Below are positions 16,931 through 25,232 of a DNA stretch of 64,000 nucleotides, piece after piece. Below the pieces are notes generated by a model. It was not told the DNA's origin. It was given only the letters and a program-made list of their open reading frames with translations, and searched no databases. Position numbers and translations under genes: made by a program. The first letter of the stretch is position 1; each line of letters begins with the position of its first letter. The DNA comes from Bacillota bacterium (lineage in GTDB: Bacteria; Bacillota; Bacilli; Desulfuribacillales; Desulfuribacillaceae), in assembly GCA_023388635.1 (NCBI GenBank), contig JAEWFW010000049.1, positions 29,405 to 93,404 of the forward strand. Direction: 5' to 3'.

Positions 16931-17854
16931 GTGAAGAAAAAATGGAGTGTGATTGGAACTGTCGTAGTGTTGTCGCTGTTGTTAATTATATCAGGATGCG
17001 GCGGAGGGAAGACACCGCCGTCTGATGATCAAAAACCACCGAGTTCCAATGGGGGAACGGGCTCTGCAGTGGGAGAACAGGTGCAATATGAAATTATAGG
17101 TATCGATCCGGGAGCAGGTATCATGGAGACGACACGGAGTGCACTAGAGCAATATGGTTTGGACCAATGGAAGCTTGTTGAGAGTTCCGAGTCTGCAATG
17201 ATGGCGGCATTTAAGCGCGCCTACAGCAACCAGGAACCGATCATTATAACAGGTTGGACTCCGCATTGGATGTTTTCTAGTTTTGATCTGAAATACCTCG
17301 ATGACCCACTACAGGTATATGGTGGAGATGAGCAGATCCATACATTGGTGCGCAATGGTCTGAAAGATGACCATCCTGCTGCGTATCAAGTACTCGACAA
17401 TTTTAACTGGGAGCCGTCCGATATGGAAGATGTCATGGTCATGATAGAGGAGGGTTCGCCGGTAGAAGACGCAGCGGCATCTTGGGTAGTCAACAACATG
17501 GATAAAGTTAATCAATGGACTGACGGTATAGAGCCGGTCAATGGAGACAGGTTAAACATCTCGTATGTCGCCTGGGCATCGGAAATTGCGAGCACGAATG
17601 TCGTCGCCACAGTGTTGGAGACAGTCGGTTATCGCGTGACATTGCAACAATTGGAAGCAGGCGGGATGTTCGCAGGTATTGCCAGCGGAAGCTCCGATGC
17701 ATTGGTGGCAGCTTGGTTGCCGACAACCCACGAGGCGTTTTATGAGCGCTTTCAAAATGACTTTGAGGATTTAGGACCGAATCTGGATGGAACGCGGATC
17801 GGCTTGGTTGTCCCTGCCTATATGGACATTACGTCAATTGAAGATCTAAAATAA
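16931..17854 (+). CDS. opuAC: Glycine betaine-binding lipoprotein
   Basis: 307 aa. The signal peptide ends in the lipobox LIISGC, which predicts a lipid-anchored extracytoplasmic binding protein. A Pro/Ser/Gly linker precedes an OpuAC/ProX-type domain. The aromatic residues that cage the trimethylammonium group are represented by ITGWTPHWMFSSFDLKYLDDP, and the second lobe has AWLPTTHEAFYERF. GTG 16931 is preceded by GGAGGAATTTT. It is the third gene of opuAA-AB-AC. The order ATPase-permease-binding protein matches Bacillus opuA. Confidence 0.93.
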   Translation: MKKKWSVIGTVVVLSLLLIISGCGGGKTPPSDDQKPPSSNGGTGSAVGEQVQYEIIGIDPGAGIMETTRSALEQYGLDQWKLVESSESAMMAAFKRAYSNQEPIIITGWTPHWMFSSFDLKYLDDPLQVYGGDEQIHTLVRNGLKDDHPAAYQVLDNFNWEPSDMEDVMVMIEEGSPVEDAAASWVVNNMDKVNQWTDGIEPVNGDRLNISYVAWASEIASTNVVATVLETVGYRVTLQQLEAGGMFAGIASGSSDALVAAWLPTTHEAFYERFQNDFEDLGPNLDGTRIGLVVPAYMDITSIEDLK

Positions 17855-17872
17855 TCAATATAAATCATGCAA

Positions 17873-17916
17873 AAATCTACCCATGCTATGGCAACTGCTG
17901 TATCATGGGTAGATTT
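17873..17916 (+). terminator. Perfect 13-bp inverted repeat, probable opuA terminator
   Basis: AAATCTACCCATG (17873-17885) and CATGGGTAGATTT (17904-17916) are perfectly complementary. The T-run after the stem is short on the plus strand. Confidence 0.6.
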
Positions 17917-17964
17917 GTATCCTGATAATGAATGCGATATTAAACAAAGGGGACCAAATGGGGA

Positions 17965-17992
17965 TTGTATTTGAAAATGGTAAACATATAAT
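17965..17992 (+). promoter_or_regulatory. Weak candidate promoter for the lipoprotein gene
   Basis: TTGTAT (17965-17970), a 16-nt spacer and TATAAT (17987-17992). A second TATAAT occurs at 18026-18031 without a good -35. Confidence 0.35.
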
Positions 17993-18050
17993 GGAAGTCA
18001 ATAGGTTGCCAAACTGTCCATAAAATATAATCTATAGGAGGATGACCAGT

Positions 18051-18818
18051 ATGAACCGCTTACTAGGTGTGCTCGTTGTCGTTTTATTGATGGTAGGAAT
18101 TATAGGCTGTACGAGTCGAGAGACCCTAGAACCCAAAATCCCAGAACCGGAAGTCCAGAAACGGGAGATCGAAAAGCAGGAACCAGAAGGAGCAGAACCC
18201 CAGGAGTCGAAGACCCTGGGAACGGAAATTGAAGAACCAGAAATTGAAGAACCGGAGATTCAAATCCAGGTGCCAGAATTATGGGAACCTGAAATCGAAC
18301 AGTTAGAAACTAAAGAACCAGAAATTCAAGAATCGGAAATTGAAGAACAGGAAACTGAAAAGTCGGAAATTCAAGAACAAGAAACTGAAGCATCGGAACA
18401 TAAAGAAGCGAGCTGGGAAGCAGAAAGTGTAGATTTGACGACATGGGATGAACAGAAAGTCTATGATTTTATAGATGAGGTAAAGGAATATGTTATAGAA
18501 ATCCCCTACATAGCTCCTACGAAAGAAGATGTCGTCGCGCAATACGAGAAATACTTCACGCCTGAATGGAGCAAGAAAATCGTAGACTCCTTATATATTT
18601 GGCATACGGACTCGGGGTGGGAGATTCCTCCCGGTGATGGCGGCTATATGTTTGGGGGATTGCGAAACGGTTCGGAGACGAAGGACATAACCTTTGACTT
18701 CCAAGAAGACTATATAAGAGTGCGGGAGACATTTGAGATGGGTATGTATAGTGCTATCGAGTATACGATTGGCTATCAGGGAAAACCTGTCATAATCGAT
18801 TGGATCATTAATCCGTAA
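18051..18818 (+). CDS. Lipoprotein with Glu/Pro/Ile-rich repeat region, unknown function
   Basis: 255 aa. The signal peptide ends in the lipobox VGIIGC. Residues about 22-125 are a low-complexity tract built of degenerate five- to six-residue units of the type EPEIEEP or ESEIEEQ, highly acidic and probably extended. A folded C-terminal part of about 130 residues follows, with YEKYFTPEWSKKIVDSLY and GWEIPPGDGGYMFGGL. I do not recognise that domain. Two ATGs compete at 18042 and 18051; AGGAGG directly abuts the first, so the second, nine bases further on, is the functional start. The gene stands alone between the opuA terminator and its own terminator. Confidence 0.7.
   Translation: MNRLLGVLVVVLLMVGIIGCTSRETLEPKIPEPEVQKREIEKQEPEGAEPQESKTLGTEIEEPEIEEPEIQIQVPELWEPEIEQLETKEPEIQESEIEEQETEKSEIQEQETEASEHKEASWEAESVDLTTWDEQKVYDFIDEVKEYVIEIPYIAPTKEDVVAQYEKYFTPEWSKKIVDSLYIWHTDSGWEIPPGDGGYMFGGLRNGSETKDITFDFQEDYIRVRETFEMGMYSAIEYTIGYQGKPVIIDWIINP
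18120..18415 (+). repeat. Degenerate short tandem repeats encoding an acidic linker
   Basis: Repeated units around GAAATTGAAGAACCA or GAAATTCAAGAA, 15-18 bp long and all in frame, encode the Glu/Ile/Pro linker of the lipoprotein. Confidence 0.75.
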
Positions 18819-18869
18819 AGGAATCGGCATAGTTTCATAGGTTATGTATATTGTTGATACATATTGTTA

Positions 18870-18908
18870 AGCACTCTCCTCGCGGTGATAGCAGGGAGAG
18901 TGCTTTCT
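18870..18908 (+). terminator. Rho-independent terminator between convergent genes
   Basis: AGCACTCTCC (18870-18879) pairs perfectly with GGAGAGTGCT (18895-18904), and TTTCT follows. It separates the lipoprotein gene from recQ. Confidence 0.75.
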
Positions 18909-18941
18909 AATGTTCTCAATACTTGGGGTTATAGGGAAAGT

Positions 18942-21086
18942 TCATAGACGATGCTTGCAAATGACAGCACGGATTGCTAGATAGTCGATACTGGCGGGCA
19001 GGGCATCTTTGATCAGTCTTAATTTCTCACTGCCGATTGTCTCGATAGCCTTGCGAATTTGTTGTTCGTAATCAGCCGGGATAAAATCATCTAAATTTAC
19101 AGGTAGACCGGAATTCGCTGCTTGTATGATGTGATTTTCCACAGTCAAAAGTGTCAGTTGTCTTTCCTTAGCGATTTCTTTGATCGTACGTCCGGCAGAG
19201 TACAGTTCGAAACTTGTCATAAAACTCGGCTTTTTATCGGTGGTAGCAGCTTTTGTTTCTGTATGTGCATCTATCGGTGTATCTGCGCGGTACGCCGGAG
19301 TGGCATTGATGTGATGTTCTTCTACATACTGTCTGATAATATTTAAAAAAGCATGACCGTACTTGTGTAGCTTGCTTTCACCGACTCCTTTTATGCGAAG
19401 CAAGGATTGACGGTCAATGGGGTATTTTTGGCTCATTTCACGCAAAGTACCATCTGGGAAAATCATATATGGAGGAACATTTTCCTGACGGGAAATATCT
19501 TTTCGCAATTGTTTTAAAAGTTCGAGCAGAGGATTGTCGTCTGTGCGAGCCTCGTGTTTCTTTTGTGTTTTTTGGTAAACGGGTTGACCGTCCTTTAGAA
19601 CACCGATTGCTTTTTCCGTAATCTTTGGCACAGGGAACTGTCCGTCGCTAAGTGTTAAATAACCATCAGCCACTAAAATATTGATCATATCTTTGAGCTC
19701 TTTTTCCGAATATTCCTTCATGATGCCGTAAGTGGGAAGGCGTTGAAAGCCGAATTGCTGCATCTTCTGATTTTTCGATCCACGTAAAGCTTGGACAATC
19801 AGTGTGACACCGAAACGCTCTTTCATGCGAATGATGCAAGAGAAGATTTTTTGTGCCGCTTCTGTGATTTCAGCTTGCTCGCTCTCGTCGCAGCATGTGC
19901 TGCAATTTCCGCATGTTTCCGGTAGATCACGTTCTCCGAAATATTCGAGAATATACTTACGTAGACAGTTCGGCGTATAGCAATAGTCGACCATTTCCTT
20001 GAGGCGATTATATTCAAATCGCTTGCGTTCCGCATCAGATGTCGATTGCTCAATCATAAATTTTTGTAATACAATGTCTTGGGGGGCGAATAATAAGATA
20101 CACTCACTCGCTTCGCCGTCTCGTCCAGCACGCCCCGCCTCTTGATAATATGCCTCCATATTCTTCGGCAAGTTGTGATGAATGACGTAGCGCACGTTAG
20201 ATTTGTCGATCCCCATGCCGAAAGCATTCGTAGCTACGATAATCGGATAATCGTCGAATAAGAAGCCGTCTTGGTACTGCTGTCGATCTTCTACATCCAT
20301 ACCTGCGTGGTATTTTGCCGGATTACATCCGGCTTTACACAAATCTTTATAAATACTTTCCACTTCTTTGCGAGTCGCGGCATAAATGACACCGACATGG
20401 TTGGGATGGCTGCGCACATAATTGATGATATAATCACGACGGTTTTCACCACGAATCACGCTGAAAAATAGGTTTTTGCGGTCAAAGCCTGTGACATATA
20501 CGTTGGGTTTAGACAATTGCAATAATGAAACGACGTCATTCTTTACCTCTTCCGTAGCGGTGGCAGTAAATGCCGCAATGATTGGTCGTTTATCAAGCTG
20601 CTTGATAAATGCAGGAATCGATCTGTAACTGGGACGAAAATCGTGTCCCCACTGTGAAACACAATGTGACTCGTCGATAGCAAGCAGGGAAATCGAAATA
20701 CCGCGTATTTGCTCAAGGAACTCCGGTGACTCTAATCGCTCAGGAGCAATATATAGCAGACGTGAGTCCCCTTTTTTGATTTGTTTGATTCGCTCATAAA
20801 CCTGAGCCGTCGTGAGCGAACTGTTGATATATGTAGCAGGAATGCCCATCAGTTGCAAACTGTCGACTTGATCCTTCATCAAAGAAATCAGCGGCGAGAT
20901 GACAAGCGTCACACCTTCAAGCATCAAAGAAGGAACTTGATAGCACAAAGACTTCCCAGCACCCGTCGGCATGATGGCGAACGTATCCGTCCCATTGACG
21001 ATACTCTCGATAATCTCCTCCTGAGCCTGACGGAAATGATCATATCCGAAATGTTTCTTTAGAATTTGTCGTGCCGTTGTTTGCAT
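18942..21086 (-). CDS. recQ: ATP-dependent DNA helicase RecQ
   Basis: A 714-aa superfamily 2 3'-5' helicase for recombination and fork repair. Q-motif region FRQAQEEII, Walker A MPTGAGKSLCYQ, Walker B AIDESHCVSQWGHDF and motif VI AGRAGRDG are present. A RecQ zinc-binding domain (CYTPNCLRKYILEYFGE with CGNCSTCC), a winged helix, an HRDC domain (about 515-595) and a C-terminal helix-turn-helix extension (TIKEIAKERQLTLLTVENHI) follow. That extension is typical of long RecQ forms of 700 or more residues. I start at the ATG at 21086, with GGGAGG seven bases upstream, instead of the in-frame ATG five codons earlier that overlaps that ribosome-binding site. Confidence 0.95.
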   Translation of the reverse strand: MQTTARQILKKHFGYDHFRQAQEEIIESIVNGTDTFAIMPTGAGKSLCYQVPSLMLEGVTLVISPLISLMKDQVDSLQLMGIPATYINSSLTTAQVYERIKQIKKGDSRLLYIAPERLESPEFLEQIRGISISLLAIDESHCVSQWGHDFRPSYRSIPAFIKQLDKRPIIAAFTATATEEVKNDVVSLLQLSKPNVYVTGFDRKNLFFSVIRGENRRDYIINYVRSHPNHVGVIYAATRKEVESIYKDLCKAGCNPAKYHAGMDVEDRQQYQDGFLFDDYPIIVATNAFGMGIDKSNVRYVIHHNLPKNMEAYYQEAGRAGRDGEASECILLFAPQDIVLQKFMIEQSTSDAERKRFEYNRLKEMVDYCYTPNCLRKYILEYFGERDLPETCGNCSTCCDESEQAEITEAAQKIFSCIIRMKERFGVTLIVQALRGSKNQKMQQFGFQRLPTYGIMKEYSEKELKDMINILVADGYLTLSDGQFPVPKITEKAIGVLKDGQPVYQKTQKKHEARTDDNPLLELLKQLRKDISRQENVPPYMIFPDGTLREMSQKYPIDRQSLLRIKGVGESKLHKYGHAFLNIIRQYVEEHHINATPAYRADTPIDAHTETKAATTDKKPSFMTSFELYSAGRTIKEIAKERQLTLLTVENHIIQAANSGLPVNLDDFIPADYEQQIRKAIETIGSEKLRLIKDALPASIDYLAIRAVICKHRL

Positions 21087-21135
21087 ATTGGAACCTCCCA
21101 TCGAAAAAGGTAGATTTTTTATAGAGAATATCAGA

Positions 21136-21360
21136 CTATCTATAAGGAGTTTTCTGATCAGTAAGCCCCACCAAATAATCGATACTCGTATGATAGAATT
21201 GTGCCAGCTTAATCATAATGTGCAGAGGGACATCTCGTTCGCCACGTTCATATTTTGAATACAATGACTGATCACACATTAAGTAAGTGGCAATTTGTTG
21301 TTGTGTTAAATCACGGTCTTCTCGCATATCATGAATTCTTAATTTCATTTTCATCACCAT
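21136..21360 (-). CDS. Small XRE-family HTH regulator
   Basis: About 74 aa and essentially one Cro/C1-type HTH domain: MREDRDLTQQQIATYL, QSLYSKYERGERDVPL and LAQFYHTSIDYLVGLTD, a typical XRE ending. The exact start is uncertain: ATGs at 21360, 21354 and 21348 lie close together and no clean ribosome-binding site precedes them. Two direct 10-bp repeats, ATTG(T/C)ACTA, lie at the start on the minus strand (about 21359-21380) and could be an operator. It sits 49 bases upstream of recQ on the same strand. Its target genes are unknown. Confidence 0.78.
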   Translation of the reverse strand: MVMKMKLRIHDMREDRDLTQQQIATYLMCDQSLYSKYERGERDVPLHIMIKLAQFYHTSIDYLVGLTDQKTPYR

Positions 21361-21436
21361 AGTGCAATTTAGTACAATATGTCCCATTTACTTTGCGGGT
21401 TAGTCGTTTTAAGTATCTAGCGTACTTTTAATAAAT

Positions 21437-21679
21437 TTATTTAATCTCTTGTTCAAGATTATCAAAAAGATTGCTGTCGAAAAACTCCCGAAGTGTGATT
21501 TCTAATCCATCGCAGATTTTTTTGATAGAAACAACACCGGGATTTTTGCTTTTTGTATTCAGCATACTATAAATAGTAGATGGTGAAACACCGGATATGT
21601 TTGCTAATGCGTTGATGGCAATGCCTTTACCTTCACATAATTCAACAATCCTCTTTGCTACTGCTTCCTTCGCGTTCAT
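21437..21679 (-). CDS. XRE-family HTH regulator
   Basis: 80 aa. The HTH domain covers most of the protein: AKRIVELCEGKGIAINALAN, ISGVSPSTIYSMLNTKSKNP and SIKKICDGLEITLREFFDS. The ATG at 21679 has GAGAGGG nine bases upstream; the in-frame ATG at 21721 lies inside the presumed operator and is unlikely. The gene is divergent from a 47-aa gene at 21825. Three copies of a TGGGATATATC-type palindrome lie in the shared spacer, which suggests this protein binds them and represses itself and its neighbour (inference). Confidence 0.83.
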   Translation of the reverse strand: MNAKEAVAKRIVELCEGKGIAINALANISGVSPSTIYSMLNTKSKNPGVVSIKKICDGLEITLREFFDSNLFDNLEQEIK

Positions 21680-21698
21680 TTGTTTCAACCCTCTCAAT

Positions 21699-21800
21699 TG
21701 TGATATATCCCATGTAATCAAATTGTATAAATACTGGTGACAATCTAAGTGGGATATATCGCATATTTGAAATGCATGTTATAATATGGGGTATATCCCA
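21699..21800. promoter_or_regulatory. Three-site operator region between the divergent xre and 47-aa gene
   Basis: Three 14-bp near-palindromes fit the pattern TGGG(A/G)TATATC(C/G)CA: TGTGATATATCCCA (21699-21712), TGGGATATATCGCA (21750-21763) and TGGGGTATATCCCA (21787-21800). Centre-to-centre distances are 51 and 37 bp. A TATAAT at 21780-21785 lies immediately before the third site, and the second overlaps its -35 region, as expected for repressor sites. The first overlaps the leader of the xre gene. Confidence 0.7.
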
Positions 21801-21824
21801 AAGTGGTGGAAGAGGTGATTATGA

Positions 21825-21968
21825 ATGGAAGAGTATAAAGCAATGTACTACATGTTGTTTAACAAAGTTTCTGATATAATTTGTCAGCTACAAGAAATAC
21901 AGCAGTGCTGTGAAGAGATATGCATGGAGCAGGGTGCATTAGAAGAACCAATTGATCAAGATTTATAG
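21825..21968 (+). CDS. Conserved-looking 47-aa small protein
   Basis: Short gene starting MEEYKAMYYMLFNKVSDI, then QLQEIQQCCEEIC, ending EEPIDQDL. It is predicted to be an amphipathic helix and resembles small proteins I recall from clostridial genomes in similar regulator-linked contexts (recollection, unchecked). AGGTG lies seven bases before the ATG. A TATAAT at 21780-21785 and operator palindromes are upstream, and a terminator is downstream. That complete transcription unit is the main support that it is real. The function is unknown. Confidence 0.65.
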   Translation: MEEYKAMYYMLFNKVSDIICQLQEIQQCCEEICMEQGALEEPIDQDL

Positions 21969-22066
21969 CGTTGACGGGTAGCATAAGTACTAATATACTT
22001 TTATAGGAAATGTAGTTTCACTTACGAGAAATTGCAATACAAGTGGATTAAATTCGTGATGTACAC

Positions 22067-22095
22067 AAAAAAGCGATGCAATATCGCTTTTTTTA
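22067..22095 (+). terminator. Rho-independent terminator after the 47-aa gene
   Basis: AAAAAAGCGAT and ATCGCTTTTTTT pair around a 3-nt loop; the sequence is T-rich beyond. Confidence 0.85.
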
Positions 22096-22120
22096 TTTTA
22101 CAAAATTAAATCATAACCAC

Positions 22121-22166
22121 TTGACTTCTTGCACTAACGGGTTTAAAATTGCACTCAATGGTGCAA
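22121..22166 (+). promoter_or_regulatory. tetR promoter with TTGCAC operator elements
   Basis: TTGACT (22121-22126), a 17-nt spacer and TAAAAT (22144-22149) form a good promoter. TTGCAC occurs at 22129-22134 inside the spacer, and again at 22149-22154 as the left arm of TTGCAC-N6-GTGCAA (22149-22166). Overlap with the core promoter suggests autorepression by the TetR protein. Confidence 0.6.
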
Positions 22167-22189
22167 ATACTGGTGTTGGAGGTGAGAAT

Positions 22190-22765
22190 GTGGCACGGAA
22201 TACGAAGGATGTCATTTATCTAGGTGCGATAGAAGCATTTTCAGAATTGGGGTTTTCGGCGACGACGATGGATACGATTGCAGAGAAGTCGGGTGTGGTG
22301 AAAAGAACGCTCTATTATAATTTCCAAACAAAAGAAGAACTATTTTCCTATGTAATGCAGAGATCCGCGGAGGAACTTGAAAAACTTTTGGATGGGGCAT
22401 TGAGCAAGCACACCGATTTTAAGCAAAAGTGGCACAATGTAGTGGATGCGCATCTATCATTTTACAGTAAAAATAGCTCCGTTTTTCATTTGATCATTCA
22501 GCAAATATGGAAAAAAGACATTCACGCATCTTTTTCCATCCACCACTTGTTCAAAAATTATTTTACACGTTTGGATTTGGAAATTGAAAATGACAAAAGC
22601 AACCAGAATATCGCCGGTGATCTAGATCAATTCACTTGCTCGGCGAGCATCTTCGGCATGATAACGATTCCAGTTGCCAGAGCGATTCTCAATGGTCAGC
22701 CGATATACACTGAAAAACGCGTGCAGACGATTTCCAACATGATATTAAACAGTTTTGGGGAGTAG
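22190..22765 (+). CDS. TetR/AcrR-family transcriptional regulator
   Basis: 191 aa. The N-terminal TetR HTH is DVIYLGAIEAFSELGFSATTMDTIAEKSGVVKRTLYYNF, which matches the family consensus around AGVSKGTLYYHF. The C-terminal ligand-binding half (about 60-191) is helical and not specific. The frame is open back to 22076, but the extension would run through the terminator and the operator. GTG 22190 has GGAGGTGA upstream and gives the normal length. It is the first gene of a cassette with an HlyD-type fusion protein and an ABC-2 permease, and is probably the drug-responsive repressor of that cassette. Confidence 0.88.
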   Translation: MARNTKDVIYLGAIEAFSELGFSATTMDTIAEKSGVVKRTLYYNFQTKEELFSYVMQRSAEELEKLLDGALSKHTDFKQKWHNVVDAHLSFYSKNSSVFHLIIQQIWKKDIHASFSIHHLFKNYFTRLDLEIENDKSNQNIAGDLDQFTCSASIFGMITIPVARAILNGQPIYTEKRVQTISNMILNSFGE

Positions 22766-22776
22766 GGGAGAACATC

Positions 22777-23970
22777 ATGAAAAAGAGAATAATCATTGGT
22801 TTAGTAGCAGTGATCGCGATTACGGGGGTATCTGTTTTTTTCTTATCCTCGATTTCTGGAGCAAGCCCGACGGGAACAACACCGTCATACAGCGGGATCA
22901 TCCAACAGACAGAATACAACCTCAGCTTTAAAATTGCCGGAAGAATCGCTGATTTGAACGTATCGGAAGGTGATACGGTAAGCAAAGGAGATATACTTGG
23001 GAAATTAGAGGATGCCGAGTGGTTGACGAAAGTCCAACAAGCGGAAGCTGCTGTGGAAATAGCGGGAGCGAACGTTGATAAAGCGTCCCAAGGTGTCGGT
23101 TTAACGCAGAATGACATTCAAGCTAAAATTGCGCAAGCACAAGCGGCAGTGGGAATGGCAGAAGCAAAATACGCAGCATTGCAGAGCGGCGCGCGTCCAG
23201 AACAGATACAGCAATTAGAGAATCAGTTGAATGTCAGTACAGAAGCATTGGAACAAGCAAAAGAAAATATGCAGAGAATTAGCCAATTGTATGAGCAGAA
23301 TGCAATTCCTAAAGTTAAAGTGGATGAAGCCAAATTACAGTTGGAGCAAATAGAAGGGCAACACACAAATGCGCGCTTGGAATTAGAAATCGCGCAGCAG
23401 GGTGCTCGTCAAGAGGAGCTTGAAGCGGCAAAGCAGCAAGTAGAGCAAGCGAAAGCAGTTTTGGAAGAAGCACAGAACGGTACAGGCAAAGTTGGGATAT
23501 CACAGACCGATGTGCGTTTGGCGCAGGGGACTAAAAAACAGGCGGAAGCCAATTTAGCAGAAGCCAGAACCTATTTGCAATACACGAACTTGGTAGCGCC
23601 GATTGATGGAACGGTTATCAGCGTTTCTGGAAAAGTCAGCGATTTGGCAAGTGCCGGGTATACGGTCGTCACGCTTGCGGACACAAAAGACAAGTGGGTA
23701 GAGTTTTACGTTCCGGAAGATCAGATAGCCACCCTGACAGTCGGTAAAGAAATTCCATTATACATTCCGGCGATCAATCAACAGGTCAAAGGGAATGTAG
23801 TATATGTCAATCCGGCACCGTCATTCGCGGTGAAAAAAGCGACGAACTATTTAAATGAACAGGACATTCGCTCCTTTATGGTAAAGGTTGCGTTACCGGA
23901 AGTCGAAGATTATGTGTATGCGGGAATGACTGTACAATGGTCAGGAGAAGATCAGCATGAAGGTCAGTGA
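22777..23970 (+). CDS. HlyD/MFP-family efflux periplasmic-adaptor-like protein
   Basis: 397 aa. The N-terminal membrane anchor is about residues 5-27. The biotinyl-lipoyl half GRIADLNVSEGDTVSKGDILGKLED is followed by a long coiled-coil hairpin (about 85-270, rich in Gln, Ala and Glu with QAEAAVEIAGANV and AKQQVEQAKAVLEEAQ). The second lipoyl half is TNLVAPIDGTVISVSGKVSD, then beta-barrel residues VEFYVPEDQIATL. The family links inner-membrane exporters to extracytoplasmic partners. It overlaps the permease gene by 14 bases and follows tetR by 11 bases. The ATG has GGGGAG upstream. Confidence 0.88.
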   Translation: MKKRIIIGLVAVIAITGVSVFFLSSISGASPTGTTPSYSGIIQQTEYNLSFKIAGRIADLNVSEGDTVSKGDILGKLEDAEWLTKVQQAEAAVEIAGANVDKASQGVGLTQNDIQAKIAQAQAAVGMAEAKYAALQSGARPEQIQQLENQLNVSTEALEQAKENMQRISQLYEQNAIPKVKVDEAKLQLEQIEGQHTNARLELEIAQQGARQEELEAAKQQVEQAKAVLEEAQNGTGKVGISQTDVRLAQGTKKQAEANLAEARTYLQYTNLVAPIDGTVISVSGKVSDLASAGYTVVTLADTKDKWVEFYVPEDQIATLTVGKEIPLYIPAINQQVKGNVVYVNPAPSFAVKKATNYLNEQDIRSFMVKVALPEVEDYVYAGMTVQWSGEDQHEGQ

Positions 23971-25114
23971 TGTCATTCTCAATGAATGGTCGGAAATTTG
24001 GAAAGATAAGCGCCTGCTAGCGGTGCTGTTCATAATACCGCTGGCGTACATGCTTATTTTCGGCTTCATGTATGAGCAGGGACAGGTGCAGGAATTATCG
24101 ACAATATATATCGATGAAAGCAATACACAGGCTAGCCAGCAAGTGCTTCAAGCATTCGACAATGCAAGTGCGTTTCAACTCGTAGGTGAGACGAATTCGG
24201 AACAAGAATTGCGTAACAAAATTCAGACGGGTGAGGCAGAGATCGGGATCATCATCCCTCAGGATTTTGCCGACCAATTAAAGAAGAACCGTGGTACCGA
24301 TGTATTAGTGTTTGTCGACGGCAGCAACATGATGGTTGCTAATGCGGCGACGCGCAGTGCCAATGAGATTGTCGCTACTTTTTCAGGCGGCATATCGATA
24401 AAACGATTAGAGGCGGCGGGAATTCACAACGGTGGCACAGCACCAATTCAATACGGGTACCGCATTCTGTACAATCCGGGATTTAGTTACGGTATCTTTT
24501 TATTACCGGGTTTATTAGGGACAGTCGTGCAGCAGATTATCTTTTTGGGTGTTGCATTATCAGTCACACGTGAAAAGGAATTCGGCAGATGGAATCAGCA
24601 TTACCCACTGTTTCTGCGGCCTTGGAGGCTGCTCTACGCCAAAATGTTGCCATATTTATTTATCGGGTGCTTTAACATTGTGATGATGTGGCTGATCATT
24701 AGTCAAGTTTTTTCGGTGCCGTTCCTCGGCTCGTTCTACGATATAGCAATCCTGTCATTTGCCTTTGTATGCAGCTTATTGGGAATCGGCTTTCTTGCAT
24801 CGCTCACGGCAAAGACGCAGTTGGCGGCAACTCAGGTGACAATGTTAATTGCATTACCGTCATTTCTGCTTTCCGGTTTCACATGGCCATTTGCGGCGAT
24901 GCCGGATTGGATTGCAGCGATCGGACATTGCCTGCCGTTGACGTATTTCCTGCATGGAGTGAGGGAAATTGCGATCAAAGGGAATGGTTTGGCACAGGTG
25001 ACTGGAGATATTCAAATCCTGTTCCTGATGGCGGTCGTTTCTAGTATAGTGGCTTTTATCATTTTATATATTCAAGGTAGAAAGCTTTATTCTTGCCAAG
25101 CAAAGCAGGAATAA
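23957..25114 (+). CDS. ABC-2 type transporter permease
   Basis: 385 aa, YbhR/YhgE-like layout. One N-terminal helix (about 21-40) is followed by an extracytoplasmic loop of about 130 residues and a C-terminal block of five helices: FGIFLLPGLLGTVV region, LPYLFIGCFNIVMMWLII, FAFVCSLLGIGFLASLTA, a PSFLLSGFTWPFAAMP segment and a final FLMAVVSSIVAFIILYI. LSGFTWPFAAMPDWI is a strong ABC-2 signature. No ATP-binding subunit gene is adjacent, which is unusual, since YbhF-type cassettes normally include one. It overlaps the hlyD-like gene by 14 bases. Confidence 0.87.
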   Translation: MKVSDVILNEWSEIWKDKRLLAVLFIIPLAYMLIFGFMYEQGQVQELSTIYIDESNTQASQQVLQAFDNASAFQLVGETNSEQELRNKIQTGEAEIGIIIPQDFADQLKKNRGTDVLVFVDGSNMMVANAATRSANEIVATFSGGISIKRLEAAGIHNGGTAPIQYGYRILYNPGFSYGIFLLPGLLGTVVQQIIFLGVALSVTREKEFGRWNQHYPLFLRPWRLLYAKMLPYLFIGCFNIVMMWLIISQVFSVPFLGSFYDIAILSFAFVCSLLGIGFLASLTAKTQLAATQVTMLIALPSFLLSGFTWPFAAMPDWIAAIGHCLPLTYFLHGVREIAIKGNGLAQVTGDIQILFLMAVVSSIVAFIILYIQGRKLYSCQAKQE

Positions 25115-25128
25115 GGCTTTGTCCTTGT
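25081..25128 (+). terminator. Possible terminator overlapping the ABC-2 permease stop
   Basis: AAAGCTTTATTC (25081-25092) and GAATAAGGCTTT (25109-25120) pair with one mismatch. The stem includes the last codons of the permease gene, and the T-run is poor. Confidence 0.5.
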
Positions 25129-25158
25129 GTAAGAGCTCAATTTTATAGAGTTCACAAC

Positions 25159-25187
25159 TTGCATAACTCGACATTTATGAATATCAT
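25159..25187 (+). promoter_or_regulatory. Predicted promoter of speE
   Basis: TTGCAT, a 17-nt spacer and TATCAT (5 of 6 for the -10), about 45 bases before the speE start. Confidence 0.5.
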
Positions 25188-25232
25188 AGTGCCTAATTAG
25201 TTGTTAAAATATTTCCGAGGAGGACAGAATCG

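Noticed and set aside
22076..22189. N-terminal extension of the TetR gene
   Set aside because: It would cover a terminator, promoter and operator; GTG 22190 has a good ribosome-binding site and gives the family length.
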